From: Acinetobacter sichuanensis
GTDB taxonomy: Bacteria; Pseudomonadota; Gammaproteobacteria; Pseudomonadales; Moraxellaceae
Length of the DNA stretch: 64,000 nucleotides
Assembly (NCBI RefSeq): GCF_003024515.2
Contig: NZ_PYIX02000001.1
Coordinates: forward strand, 186,001 to 250,000
Reading direction: 5' to 3'
Made by a program: the position numbers and the translations under genes. Positions within the stretch are counted from its first letter, which is position 1; every line of letters starts with the position of its first letter. The notes beneath the pieces were generated by a model. That model saw nothing but the letters and a program-made list of their open reading frames with translations, did no database searches and was not told the DNA's origin. This document shows positions 9,682-18,985 of the stretch, in pieces.

Positions 9682-10248
9682 ATGGGGATCATCATTTTTA
9701 TTGCAATTTTCGTCCTTGTATTTATTTGGGCAGTGACTATTCGTAATAATATTGTTCGTTATTTTAATGCAACCAAACGAGCTTGGGCTGAAGTTGCAAA
9801 TTTTGAGGTACAAAAAGCCAAAATTTTAGGCAATCTAGAACAAGTTTTGACAAAATATACTGAGTTTGAAAAATCGACTTTAGAAAAAGTCACTGAATTA
9901 CGTCAACAAATTTTAAATCTCAATTTGAATCATACAGATGTTTCTCAATTGCAACATATTGAAAAGCTCAGTCAAGATTTGATAAAAAACTTAAATGTCA
10001 TGGTCGAAAATTATCCTGAACTCAAAGCAGATCAGATTTATCTAAAAATGATGGATGAGATTCAAGAGCAGAATGAAAATGTGGGCGCAGCAATTACGAT
10101 TTTTAATCGAAATGTTGAAGAATTTAACAATACAATTCAGGTTTTTCCAAACAATTTAATTAATACATTGACCTTATCAAAAAAGGCAATACGTCCATTT
10201 TCAGATCCAATTTTGTTGAAAAATTTTGATTATCGACCAAATTTTTAA
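9682..10248 (+). CDS. LemA family protein
   Basis: 188-residue LemA-type protein: one N-terminal transmembrane helix (about residues 2-20), then a long helical cytoplasmic or periplasmic part with 'NNIVRYFNATKRAWAEVANF' typical of the family start. AAGGAG lies upstream; the earlier ATG at 9677 is out of frame, so 9682 is the start. LemA proteins are widespread and their function is poorly known. It follows the membrane protein at 8634 closely. The rest of the helical bundle is more divergent than usual ('VENYPELKADQIYLKMMDEIQEQ' region retains the LemA pattern). Confidence 0.8.
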   Translation: MGIIIFIAIFVLVFIWAVTIRNNIVRYFNATKRAWAEVANFEVQKAKILGNLEQVLTKYTEFEKSTLEKVTELRQQILNLNLNHTDVSQLQHIEKLSQDLIKNLNVMVENYPELKADQIYLKMMDEIQEQNENVGAAITIFNRNVEEFNNTIQVFPNNLINTLTLSKKAIRPFSDPILLKNFDYRPNF

Positions 10249-10446
10249 AATAATAAAATTGCTTTTATTGTTAAATATCCAAAAACTGCATGATCTTTGC
10301 GGTGTTTGGAAATTGTTCAATATTTATATTCATGATTATCTATTCCTATCTTTAGAAATGCTCAATGAATGAGCTTTCAAAATAAAAATATGCGAAAAAT
10401 GTCATAAAAACTATGATGTTTGCACAGGGATTAAAAGGATATTGTC

Positions 10447-12093
10447 ATGAAGACATTAGAACAAGCGCATCAAGATTTTGATTATGAAGCATTGATTTCA
10501 AAGAGTTTAGTGGGCACAGCACAAGCACTGAATGCATATATTGAATGTTGTGAACGTTATGTTGGCTCAGACAAAGTTGCTCTGATTTGGCAAGCGAAAG
10601 ATGGCAGATCTGAACAATGGACGTTTGAGCAACTTGCGGAAGCTTCAGGAAAATTAGCCAATTACTTTAAGCATGTGGGGATTCAAACTGGGGATTGTAT
10701 TGCAGGTTTATTGCCGCGTACGCCTGAGTTATTAATCACTATTTTGGCAACATGGCGAATTGGTGCAATTTATCAGCCTTTATTTACTGCTTTTGAGTCG
10801 AAAGCGATAGAGCATCGCCTTGATACTGCCAATACTCAATTGGTTGTGACCAATTCAGAGCAACGAAGTAAATTAAATCATATTGAAGTTGCACAAATTT
10901 TGACGGTCTATACAGATCAACATGAGAAAAAATTTGACCCAGATTTTTGGCAAGAAGTCGATAAACAACAAGCAGCATTTGAAGCTGTGCAACTTGGTTT
11001 TGATGATGATTTTTTAATGATGTTTACCTCAGGAACGACAGGTTTGGCAAAATCTGTTCCTGTTCCTTTAAAGGCAGTTTTGGCATTTAAAGAATATATG
11101 TTGCATGCAGTCGGATTAACTGAAGAAGATTCGTTTTGGAACTTAGCTGACCCTGGTTGGGCGTATGGTTTGTATTATGGTATTACAGGTCCATTGGCAT
11201 TGGGGCATAGCATCATGATGGATGAGCGTGCATTTAGTGTAGATAATGCCTTGGAAATAATCAAAAAATACAAAGTCAGTAATTTAACAGGTTCACCGAC
11301 CGCTTTTCGTATGTTTTTTGGCTTTAAAGAAAAATTTGATGCTTCAATTCAAACGCATTTGCGTGTGGTCAGTAGTGCAGGTGAACCCTTAACGCCTGAA
11401 GTGATTCATTGGTTTAAGCAAGATTTAAAGGTTAATATTTTTGATCAGTATGGGCAAACTGAATTGGGAATGGTGATTGGTAATCATCATGCTTTGCAGC
11501 ATCCAGTGAAGATCGGTTCAGCAGGTTTTGCAAATCCTGGTCATCGTTTTGCTGTACTCAATCAAAATCATGAAGAAGTCGAACGTGGTGAGATTGGAGC
11601 ATTGGCAATTGATTTTTCACAATCTCCCCTAACATGGTTTAAAGGTTATGGCGGTAATAACCGTAAATCATTTGTTGGGCATTATTATTTAACAGGTGAT
11701 ACGGTCAAACTCAATGAGTTAGGCGGGATTGATTTTGTGGGTCGTGCTGATGATGTGATTACAACATCAGGCTATCGTGTAGGTCCTTTTGATGTTGAAA
11801 GTACACTTTTAGAATGTGTAGAAGTATTAGAGTCAGCAGTCATTGGTAAACCAGATATAGAACGTACCGAAATTGTCAAAGCCTTTGTGGTTTTAAAACC
11901 TCAAGTTGCGGCATCGGCTGCATTAGCCACTCAATTACAAGATTATGTGCGTTCTCGTTTATCTAAACATTCATATCCACGTGAGATCGAGTTTGTAGAG
12001 CATTTGCCAAAAACATCGAGTGGAAAAATTCAGCGTAATTTATTGAAACAACAAGAAATTGCAAAGCTACAGATGATACAACAAGCCGTTTAA
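10447..12093 (+). CDS. AMP-forming acyl-CoA synthetase (acetyl/medium-chain acyl-CoA synthetase type)
   Basis: 548-residue ANL-superfamily ligase that activates a carboxylic acid through an acyl-adenylate to the CoA thioester. The P-loop-like motif 'FTSGTTGLAKSVPVP' is near residue 190. The 'DQYGQTELGM' motif, the hinge region 'TGDTVKLNELGGIDFVGRADD', and the C-terminal catalytic lysine in 'PKTSSGKIQRNLLK' are all present. AAAAGGA precedes the ATG by seven bases. It stands alone between a long upstream gap and a terminator. Substrate chain length cannot be read from the sequence; medium-chain or branched acids are plausible. Confidence 0.85.
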   Translation: MKTLEQAHQDFDYEALISKSLVGTAQALNAYIECCERYVGSDKVALIWQAKDGRSEQWTFEQLAEASGKLANYFKHVGIQTGDCIAGLLPRTPELLITILATWRIGAIYQPLFTAFESKAIEHRLDTANTQLVVTNSEQRSKLNHIEVAQILTVYTDQHEKKFDPDFWQEVDKQQAAFEAVQLGFDDDFLMMFTSGTTGLAKSVPVPLKAVLAFKEYMLHAVGLTEEDSFWNLADPGWAYGLYYGITGPLALGHSIMMDERAFSVDNALEIIKKYKVSNLTGSPTAFRMFFGFKEKFDASIQTHLRVVSSAGEPLTPEVIHWFKQDLKVNIFDQYGQTELGMVIGNHHALQHPVKIGSAGFANPGHRFAVLNQNHEEVERGEIGALAIDFSQSPLTWFKGYGGNNRKSFVGHYYLTGDTVKLNELGGIDFVGRADDVITTSGYRVGPFDVESTLLECVEVLESAVIGKPDIERTEIVKAFVVLKPQVAASAALATQLQDYVRSRLSKHSYPREIEFVEHLPKTSSGKIQRNLLKQQEIAKLQMIQQAV

Positions 12094-12111
12094 GTGTTTA
12101 AGCACTCCTCT

Positions 12112-12140
12112 AAGCACCCGAAATGGGTGCTTTAATTTTT
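12112..12140 (+). terminator. intrinsic terminator of the acyl-CoA synthetase gene
   Basis: AAGCACCC - GAAAT - GGGTGCTT followed by TAATTTTT, 20 bases after the stop codon. Confidence 0.8.
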
Positions 12141-12190
12141 AAATCTACCTTTTGACTCAGGTTATAAAACGGTTTTGAGCGGGTGATCAT

Positions 12191-12301
12191 TTAATGCGGA
12201 AATTGCACACCACATTTGACACATTCAGCAATATGTAAATGTTGCATCTCATATTGAACAAAGTGATGTTTACAAAATAATTGTTTAAACGCTTTAAACA
12301 T
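12191..12301 (-). CDS. 36-residue Cys/His-rich small protein (candidate)
   Basis: A short minus-strand ORF reading MFKAFKQLFCKHHFVQYEMQ at the start and ending AECVKCGVQFPH. It has a C-K-H-H cluster near residue 10 and CxxC near residues 27-30, with a terminal histidine, the pattern of a small zinc ribbon. AGGAG lies ten bases before the ATG. A nearby out-of-frame ATG closer to the site gives only four codons. It is isolated in the 456-base gap between 12093 and 12550. The rest of that gap holds only AT-rich sequence. No function can be given. Confidence 0.5.
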   Translation of the reverse strand: MFKAFKQLFCKHHFVQYEMQHLHIAECVKCGVQFPH

Positions 12302-12549
12302 TTGCCATTTACTCCTTTTATAAAAAGATAAAAATGACCTAAATTCATTGAGCGAATGAAGCTGATTTGAATAAATTAGGTTGCTTAGAAATTATTCTAC
12401 ATTATTTGAAAATATTGTCAAATTTCAATAATTTAAATTTAATTTAACGAGTATTGAAATTAAGTATTTAAAGTTAAATCTCCTAATCACAGTAGATCAA
12501 CTATAATAATACTTCAACTGATCAAGATTCATCTGAAAAGGATATTCCT

Positions 12550-13341
12550 GTGGTAACAGAACTTGCGCTAGATTTGGAACTTAGTGATGCAGAAATGCAT
12601 CTTTATTCACGTCAAATACTGCTTGATGGTTGGGATATTGAAGCGCAGGAAAAATTAAAACTTGCCAATGTGCTTATTGTGGGATGTGGCGGAATTGGTT
12701 GTACCACTGCTGAATTGCTTGCACGTGCAGGTGTAGGGAAAATTACTCTGATTGATGCAGATACAGTAGAAATGAGTAATTTACAACGACAAATCGCGTA
12801 TAGTCAGCAAGATATTGGTTTTTATAAAGCCGAAATTTTGGCGAAACGACTACAACAAATTAATCCCTTTATACAGGTTGAAAGTATTACAGAAAAACTT
12901 GTGTCACAAAATGCTGAGCAACTCATTCATGCTCAAGATTTAGTATTAGATGGTTGTGATAACTTTGAAACTCGCTATTTGGTCAATCAAATATGTACTC
13001 AGCATAATATTGCTTTGATTAGTGCTTCTGCGATTGGTTTTCAAGGGCAATTGTTTATGGTAGCAGAGCATTCGGCATGTTATGAGTGTCTATTTCCCAA
13101 AGAACAACATGCCAATGAAAGCTTACGCTGTGCTGATACAGGTGTTTTGGCAACGACCCCGAATGTAATGGCGAGTTTGCAAGCACATCATGCACTTTTA
13201 TATTTGGGTTTAAATCGGATGGCGTTGAAACAAAAACTCTTGCTTTGGGATGGCTTAACAATGAAACAACGAATTTTAAGCTTTGAAAAAGATCAAGATT
13301 GTGCAAACTGTCAGGCAAGCCATACTGCAAATGTCATTTAA
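12550..13341 (+). CDS. MoeB/ThiF/HesA-family adenylyltransferase
   Basis: 263-residue E1-like enzyme that adenylates the C-terminal glycine of a sulfur-carrier protein (MoaD or ThiS) for molybdopterin or thiamine synthesis. Visible are the 'YSRQILLDGWDIEAQEKL' opening, the ATP-binding 'LIVGCGGIGCTTAELLARAG' (about residues 41-60), 'DADTVEMSNLQRQ', the zinc pairs CYEC and CANC, and the cysteine in 'RCADTGVLATTPN'. The start is GTG, supported by AAAAGGA seven bases upstream. No partner carrier gene lies nearby, so MoeB and ThiF cannot be told apart with certainty; MoeB is my first guess. Confidence 0.8.
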   Translation: MVTELALDLELSDAEMHLYSRQILLDGWDIEAQEKLKLANVLIVGCGGIGCTTAELLARAGVGKITLIDADTVEMSNLQRQIAYSQQDIGFYKAEILAKRLQQINPFIQVESITEKLVSQNAEQLIHAQDLVLDGCDNFETRYLVNQICTQHNIALISASAIGFQGQLFMVAEHSACYECLFPKEQHANESLRCADTGVLATTPNVMASLQAHHALLYLGLNRMALKQKLLLWDGLTMKQRILSFEKDQDCANCQASHTANVI

Positions 13342-13389
13342 TTTGTTAAACTCAATCCCATTATTTTTATTCTTTGCTTGTACTTAGAC

Positions 13390-14691
13390 ATGATGAAAAA
13401 CAAAATTTTCTTAGATGGACTGCGCTCCGTTGCCCGTGTCGGTGAAACGGCAGTGATTGCAGCAAAAGCGGGCATTAAATATGCCACTGAAAAACCAAGT
13501 AATGCAAAATTGATGCGAGAGACTTTCGAGTCTTTAGGCTCAACCTATATTAAACTCGGACAATTTGTTGCGAGTACACCTTCATTATTTCCACGTGAAT
13601 ATGTGGAAGAGTTTCAAGGCTGTCTAGATCAAACGCCTTATTTACCTTTTAGCTATGTGAAAACTGTGTTAGCTGAAGAGTTTGCGGGTCGTGATTTGAC
13701 TGAGATTTTTGCTTCTATTGAAGAAAAGCCTTTAGCTTCAGCCTCTATTGCTCAAGTACACGCAGCAAAACTGGTCAGTGGCGAAGATGTTGTGATTAAA
13801 GTACAAAAACCAGGTGTAGAAACCATTCTTTATACCGATTTGAATGTACTACATTGGGCAACGAAACTGCTTGAAAAAGCAGTGCCTAAAGTAAAATTTG
13901 CTTCATTGGTAGACATTGTAGATGAAATCAAAACACGTATGGTACGAGAGGTTGATTTTATTGAAGAAGCCAAAAATTTAGATGATTTTGTGAATTATTT
14001 AAATGTTTCACAAAATCATGCAGCAACTGCACCGAAAGTCTATCACCAATATTCAACGCGCCGTGTCTTAACTATGCAGCGTTTATATGGTGTGCCACTG
14101 ACTGACTTTGAAGTTGTTAAAAAAGTGGCAAAAGATCCGTCACAAGTATTAATTACCGCGATGAATACATGGTTCGGTAGTTTAATGATGTGTGAAAGTT
14201 TCCATGCCGATTTGCATGCAGGTAACCTGATGTTACTTGAAGATGGTCGTATAGGTTTTATTGATTTTGGTATCGTAGGTCAATTAAACCCACAAGTATG
14301 GACAGCATGTATGGCATTTATGGATGCTTTACAACGTACTGACTATATTTTAATGGCTGAAAATATGCTGAAAATGGGCATGACAGATCAACAAATTGAC
14401 ACCAAAGTGCTTGCTGCTGATTTGGAGCGTTTATTTAGTGGTGTTTTATTGACAGATCCACAGCAAATCATGACCTCAAATCCTTCTGACCTCAATGACA
14501 TTATGTTAGATATGGTGGCAGTAGGCGAGCGCCATGGCATTCGTTTCCCACGTGATTTTGCTTTATTATTTAAGCAAATGTTGTACTTTGATCGTTTTAT
14601 GCGTGTTCTTGCGCCATATACTGATATTTATGCAGATCAACGTTTGCAAATGGTACAAAATCTAGATCCTGCAACTTTATTGAAGCAGTGA
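13390..14691 (+). CDS. ABC1/AarF (UbiB-like) kinase-family protein
   Basis: About 434 residues with the atypical protein-kinase-like ABC1 fold. The KxGQ motif 'YIKLGQFVASTPSLFPREYV' is near residue 55, the alanine-rich nucleotide loop and lysine in 'ASIAQVHAAKL...DVVIKVQKPG', the catalytic 'HADLHAGNLML' near 271, and 'GFIDFGIVG' near 291. The family supports ubiquinone biosynthesis as an ATPase/regulator, but this copy is shorter than UbiB and lacks its C-terminal membrane helices, so it is likely a paralogue. Start chosen at the first ATG of a tandem ATGATG; an in-frame TTG lies just upstream. No good ribosome-binding site is visible. Confidence 0.8.
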   Translation: MMKNKIFLDGLRSVARVGETAVIAAKAGIKYATEKPSNAKLMRETFESLGSTYIKLGQFVASTPSLFPREYVEEFQGCLDQTPYLPFSYVKTVLAEEFAGRDLTEIFASIEEKPLASASIAQVHAAKLVSGEDVVIKVQKPGVETILYTDLNVLHWATKLLEKAVPKVKFASLVDIVDEIKTRMVREVDFIEEAKNLDDFVNYLNVSQNHAATAPKVYHQYSTRRVLTMQRLYGVPLTDFEVVKKVAKDPSQVLITAMNTWFGSLMMCESFHADLHAGNLMLLEDGRIGFIDFGIVGQLNPQVWTACMAFMDALQRTDYILMAENMLKMGMTDQQIDTKVLAADLERLFSGVLLTDPQQIMTSNPSDLNDIMLDMVAVGERHGIRFPRDFALLFKQMLYFDRFMRVLAPYTDIYADQRLQMVQNLDPATLLKQ

Positions 14692-14753
14692 TTGAGTGTT
14701 CCTTCTTTTAAAATGGAAGTGATAAGGGAGTTTTTTTATTAGAAAATTCCCTT

Positions 14754-14785
14754 AAATATCTCCTTTTTTAAACGAGATATTTTTT
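14754..14785 (+). terminator. candidate AT-rich terminator before folB
   Basis: AAATATCTC and GAGATATTT pair across an 11-base loop and are followed by TTT. The stem is weak because it is AT-rich. Confidence 0.4.
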
Positions 14786-14812
14786 AAAATTGAAATAGAG
14801 AATTTGAGTGTC

Positions 14813-15193
14813 ATGGATGCAATTATTATTGAAGGTTTGAAAGTTGATACAGTTGTCGGCTGTTTTAATTGGGAGCGACAGATTATTCAACCTTTGATGC
14901 TAGATTTGACGATACATACCTCTTTGCAACAAGCGGCAGATTCAGATGAATTAGCGGATACGCTGAATTATGCAGAGATTTGTGAAATTTCAGCTCAGGT
15001 TATTCAAGAGGCTGCCCCAAAATTAATCGAACATGCCGCAAAATTAGTGTTGAATGCACTTTTTACTACCTTTCCTGCAATTGAATCTATTATCATTGTG
15101 GTTCGTAAGCCTGCCATTATCCCGCAAGCAAATTCTGTAGGAATTCGTCTTGAACGCCACCGAAATGATTTTCGCCCTAGCGCTAGCCAGTAA
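14813..15193 (+). CDS. folB: dihydroneopterin aldolase
   Basis: 126-residue FolB, which cleaves 7,8-dihydroneopterin to 6-hydroxymethyl-7,8-dihydropterin and glycolaldehyde in folate synthesis. The opening 'MDAIIIEGLKVDTVVGCFNW' and the catalytic-region residues around 'DTLNYAEICE' match the family, as does 'VRKPAIIPQANSVGIRLER' at the end. I choose the ATG at 14813 by homology; an in-frame TTG three codons upstream is less likely. The last 29 bases overlap folK in another frame, so the two are translationally coupled. Confidence 0.9.
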   Translation: MDAIIIEGLKVDTVVGCFNWERQIIQPLMLDLTIHTSLQQAADSDELADTLNYAEICEISAQVIQEAAPKLIEHAAKLVLNALFTTFPAIESIIIVVRKPAIIPQANSVGIRLERHRNDFRPSASQ

Positions 15194-15593
15194 TCATCAA
15201 CCTAAGTACTATTTTCAAAATACTTTTGCTCAAATTTCAACTTTGGGCGAGGTGATCTTTTCCAATATTTACGTTATTCCTTGTCGTGATGGCGTAGGTG
15301 CAGAATATTGGAATGCTGCTTGTTTGCTAAAAAGTACCTTATCTTTAGATGAAATACAGACGATTTTAAAGAAAATGGAACAGGATTCAGGGCGAGTCAG
15401 ACCTTCACACCAGATTTCTTTAGATATTGATTTGATTGCATGGGGTAAAGACCTAAGTGCAATGCAATTTAACCCGAAAAAATTACCTTTGGCTTTAGAT
15501 GTAAAAATACCCATGCGTAATATTTGGGAAAATCCAATTTTTAATCATACAGCTCATCAATATCTGCAAGTTTTTCTTCATTCTTCAGTTTAA
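15165..15593 (+). CDS. folK: divergent 2-amino-4-hydroxy-6-hydroxymethyldihydropteridine diphosphokinase
   Basis: 142-residue protein in the position of FolK (HPPK), which pyrophosphorylates the FolB product. Supporting pattern: 'MIFALALASNHQPKYYFQ' replaces the usual 'IALGSNLG' start, 'EYWNAACLLKSTLSLDEI' matches the 'Y.NAV..L.T.L.P..LL' block, and 'SLDIDLIAWG' retains the two metal-binding aspartates of 'DLDIL'. The usual 'R.GPR' before it is replaced by 'RPSHQI'. The start ATG lies inside folB; an in-frame TTG at 15150 is also open. Activity is plausible but the signature is clearly altered. Confidence 0.7.
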   Translation: MIFALALASNHQPKYYFQNTFAQISTLGEVIFSNIYVIPCRDGVGAEYWNAACLLKSTLSLDEIQTILKKMEQDSGRVRPSHQISLDIDLIAWGKDLSAMQFNPKKLPLALDVKIPMRNIWENPIFNHTAHQYLQVFLHSSV

Positions 15594-15978
15594 TTTTCAA
15601 AGAATATCTTGATCAATAAATCTATCTTTAGAATATTTGGTTGAGTGACTATTTTTAAGAAAAAATAAAATGTAATCGCTGATCATATTTTATTTTATAG
15701 CACAGTGTTTTTATTTTGGTATAATTAAACTATTGTTTGAATGATTATTTTTGTTATTGTTTATTTTATATCTGTGTATTATATCTTGAGTAAGTCGTGT
15801 ATAAGTATATTTTGAATAGAACTTTTTTATGACTAGTTTATAACTGGAGTGATATGTTTTATAAAATAAGATCAAGCACTTAAATTTATTTCTTTGAGAT
15901 TGATTTGTAGATCTAAAAATATTCTTTAGAAAATTTAATTAAATTGCAAACTAAATCACATTTTTGGTGTTAAAATAG
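15594..15978. other. 385-base very AT-rich gap between folK and the small membrane ORF
   Basis: No convincing gene. It contains an extended -10 element TGGTATAAT at 15717-15725, and further on a good Shine-Dalgarno (GGAG) before a 9-codon ORF at 15854-15883. Neither is enough to call a gene. No terminator hairpin with a T-run was found. Confidence 0.4.
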
Positions 15979-16182
15979 ATGAAAGTCGCTAAGAATAGAA
16001 AACTCATGGTCAAGATAATCGTATTATTTTCTCTAAGCTCACTTTTTCTTGTTGGTTATTGGACATATATTGATACCAATAAACGTAAGCAACAAGACAT
16101 GTTAAAGCTCATTCAAGAAGCCAATAAAAATATTTTATCGGTGGAAAACAATCCGCATAATAATATGAATTATGTGAAATAG
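15979..16182 (+). CDS. small single-pass membrane protein, unknown
   Basis: 67 residues: a very basic N-terminus (MKVAKNRKLMVK), a hydrophobic helix at about residues 12-30, then a charged, helical C-terminal part rich in Lys, Gln and Asn. This is the layout of a small inner-membrane anchored protein with its tail probably in the periplasm. There is no clear ribosome-binding site before the ATG, which lowers confidence that the start or the gene itself is right. No homologue recognised. Confidence 0.5.
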   Translation: MKVAKNRKLMVKIIVLFSLSSLFLVGYWTYIDTNKRKQQDMLKLIQEANKNILSVENNPHNNMNYVK

Positions 16183-16234
16183 TGATTGAATTGGTCATGG
16201 TGATTTTGTATTTTTAAAAAATAAATAAACAATA

Positions 16235-16243
16235 TGGTATAAT
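16235..16243 (+). promoter_or_regulatory. extended -10 promoter element
   Basis: TGGTATAAT, a perfect extended -10 (TGnTATAAT). No good -35 is visible, which is usual for extended -10 promoters. Transcription would start near 16250 and lead into the small ORF at 16282 and then the purine permease. Confidence 0.5.
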
Positions 16244-16281
16244 TTGCCAATCATATAAAGATAGAGAATAAGGTAATAATT

Positions 16282-16440
16282 TTGATTGCCTTAAAACGTA
16301 GAAAAAGCTGCATTTTTGCAGCTTTTTTAATTAACGTTATCTTTATTTATCTTGCTACTTTGGTATGTAAATTGAATGTATTCTACATAATACTGTGTGG
16401 GATTTTCATTTTTTATGCCTATAACTCTTTTAATGAATAG
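16282..16440 (+). CDS. 52-residue candidate small membrane protein or leader ORF
   Basis: An ORF from TTG to TAG. It opens MIALKRRKSCIFAAFLINVI and contains two hydrophobic segments (about residues 10-29 and 33-47) with a basic N-terminus. AAGG lies eight bases before the TTG, and a strong extended -10 lies 39 bases upstream. The ORF ends 24 bases before the purine permease start. A terminator-like hairpin lies inside it. It may be a real small membrane protein, or the coding look may be chance over an RNA regulatory element. Confidence 0.35.
   Translation: MIALKRRKSCIFAAFLINVIFIYLATLVCKLNVFYIILCGIFIFYAYNSFNE
16302..16328 (+). terminator. intrinsic terminator-like hairpin ahead of the purine permease
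   Basis: AGCTGCA - TTTT - TGCAGCT flanked by A-runs and followed by T6, a textbook terminator shape. With the promoter at 16235-16243 it would end a transcript of about 78 bases. An AAGGTAAT / ATTGCCTT stem just upstream (about 16270-16292) would give a two-hairpin RNA. It could be an sRNA terminator or an attenuator of the downstream permease. Confidence 0.55.
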
Positions 16441-16464
16441 CTCAATTTTCATAGGGGCTCAACA

Positions 16465-17784
16465 ATGACGACTCCAAATCCTTCTGCGGGTTTGCTTGAA
16501 CGCTTATTCAAACTCAGTGAGAACAAAACCACGTTCAAAACTGAAATTATTGCAGGTGTAACAACATTTTTAACAATGTGTTACATCATCATTGTGAACC
16601 CATTGATCTTATCTGAAACAGGGATGGATCATGGGGCTGTATTTGTTGCAACCTGTTTAGCTGCTGCTATTGGCTGTTTTGTCATGGGGCTAGTTGCTAA
16701 TTATCCAATCGCACTTGCACCAGGAATGGGCTTAAATGCTTACTTTACTTATTCTGTATGTTTGGGAATGGGTGTGCCTTGGCAAACCGCTTTAGCTGCT
16801 GTATTTGTTTCAGGTTTGGTATTCATTGCAATCAGCATGTTTAAGATCCGTGAAGCGATTGTAAATGCTATTCCGATGTCATTAAAGTTTGCGATTGGTG
16901 GCGGTATTGGTTTGTTCCTTGCTTTGGTCGCATTGAAAAATGCAGGTCTTATTGTTGCAAATCAGGCAACTTTAGTGGGTTTAGGTGATTTAAAAAATCC
17001 AACTGTTTTATTTGCACTTTTTGGCTTTTTACTGGTTGTTGTCATGCATCATTTTAAAGTGCGTGGTGCAATTATTATCAGTATTTTAGTGGTGACAGCT
17101 TTATCGACGGTGATGGGCTATAACGACTATAAAGGTGTGGTGGGGTCAATTCCATCTATTGCACCAACATTTATGCAAATGGATTTTGAAGGTCTATTTA
17201 CAGCGAGTTTAATTGGTGTAATTTTCGTATTTTTCTTGGTCGATTTATTTGACTCAACAGGAACTTTGGTTGGGGTTTCTCATCGTGCAGGCTTACTCAA
17301 AGATGGTAAATTACCACGTTTGAAAAAAGCACTCTTTGCTGACTCTACAGCAATTGTGGCTGGTGCTGCTTTGGGAACATCTTCAACAACACCTTATATT
17401 GAGTCATCAGCAGGGGTGGCTGCGGGTGGTCGTACAGGTTTAACTGCCATTGTGGTCGGTTGTCTGTTTATTGCTTGTTTATTCTTAGCACCTTTAGCAC
17501 AATCTGTTCCTGGTTTTGCCACTGCACCTGCATTATTGTTTGTTGGTGTATTAATGATTCAAGGGATTACCAACATTGAATGGGACGATATTACTGAAGC
17601 TGTCCCAGCATTTTTAACCATTGTATTTATGCCATTTACCTATTCAATTGCTGATGGTATTGCAATGGGCTTTATTAGCTATGCTTTGGTTAAATTACTC
17701 ACAGGTAAAGCTGCAACAGTACCTTATATGGTGTGGATTATTGCTCTACTTTGGGTGATTAAATTTGTGTATTTTGGTGGCTAA
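16465..17784 (+). CDS. NCS2-family purine permease (guanine/hypoxanthine or adenine, AzgA type)
   Basis: 439-residue inner-membrane nucleobase/cation symporter with about 12-14 transmembrane helices. The AzgA/GhxP branch is recognisable from 'TEIIAGVTTFLTMCYIIIVN', 'LAPGMGLNAYFTYSVCLGMG' and the motif 'LFDSTGTLVGVSHRAGLL', as well as 'LGTSSTTPYIESSAGVAAGGRTG' split over two lines. The gene is followed by a terminator and then by the deaminase gene, which would act on imported adenine or adenosine. The exact purine cannot be told from sequence. Confidence 0.88.
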   Translation: MTTPNPSAGLLERLFKLSENKTTFKTEIIAGVTTFLTMCYIIIVNPLILSETGMDHGAVFVATCLAAAIGCFVMGLVANYPIALAPGMGLNAYFTYSVCLGMGVPWQTALAAVFVSGLVFIAISMFKIREAIVNAIPMSLKFAIGGGIGLFLALVALKNAGLIVANQATLVGLGDLKNPTVLFALFGFLLVVVMHHFKVRGAIIISILVVTALSTVMGYNDYKGVVGSIPSIAPTFMQMDFEGLFTASLIGVIFVFFLVDLFDSTGTLVGVSHRAGLLKDGKLPRLKKALFADSTAIVAGAALGTSSTTPYIESSAGVAAGGRTGLTAIVVGCLFIACLFLAPLAQSVPGFATAPALLFVGVLMIQGITNIEWDDITEAVPAFLTIVFMPFTYSIADGIAMGFISYALVKLLTGKAATVPYMVWIIALLWVIKFVYFGG

Positions 17785-17799
17785 TTCAGCATTTTTTTT

Positions 17800-17830
17800 A
17801 AGGGTGTAAACTCAGTTTGCACCCTTTTTT
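17800..17830 (+). terminator. intrinsic terminator of the purine permease gene
   Basis: AAGGGTGTAAAC - TCA - GTTTGCACCCTT with one T-G pair, followed by a T-run, 16 bases after the stop codon. Confidence 0.88.
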
Positions 17831-17859
17831 ATTTTCATATTTTAAAAAATTTAGATTGA

Positions 17860-18870
<1,011 letters not shown>

Positions 18871-18888
18871 ATGTTGTGTGTTTAACTA

Positions 18889-18928
18889 CCAAAAGCAGCA
18901 TTAAGTGATGCTGCTTTTGGCTGTTTTT
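18889..18928 (+). terminator. intrinsic terminator of the deaminase gene
   Basis: Perfect 13-bp stem CCAAAAGCAGCAT / ATGCTGCTTTTGG with a 6-base loop, followed by CTGTTTTT. Read on the other strand it lacks a T-run, so it serves only the plus-strand gene. Confidence 0.88.
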
Positions 18929-18985
18929 AAAGATTGGGTTATTTAAACTGTATGTCTTAGCGCATAAGAAATATGGAAAATAGAT

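Noticed and set aside
15854..15883. Nine-codon ORF with a good ribosome-binding site (MFYKIRSST)
   Set aside because: Too short to judge from one sequence and no hairpin or terminator follows to make it a leader peptide.
16244..16465. Purine riboswitch before the NCS2 permease
   Set aside because: No three-way junction or conserved core of known purine riboswitches could be traced; only simple hairpins are present.
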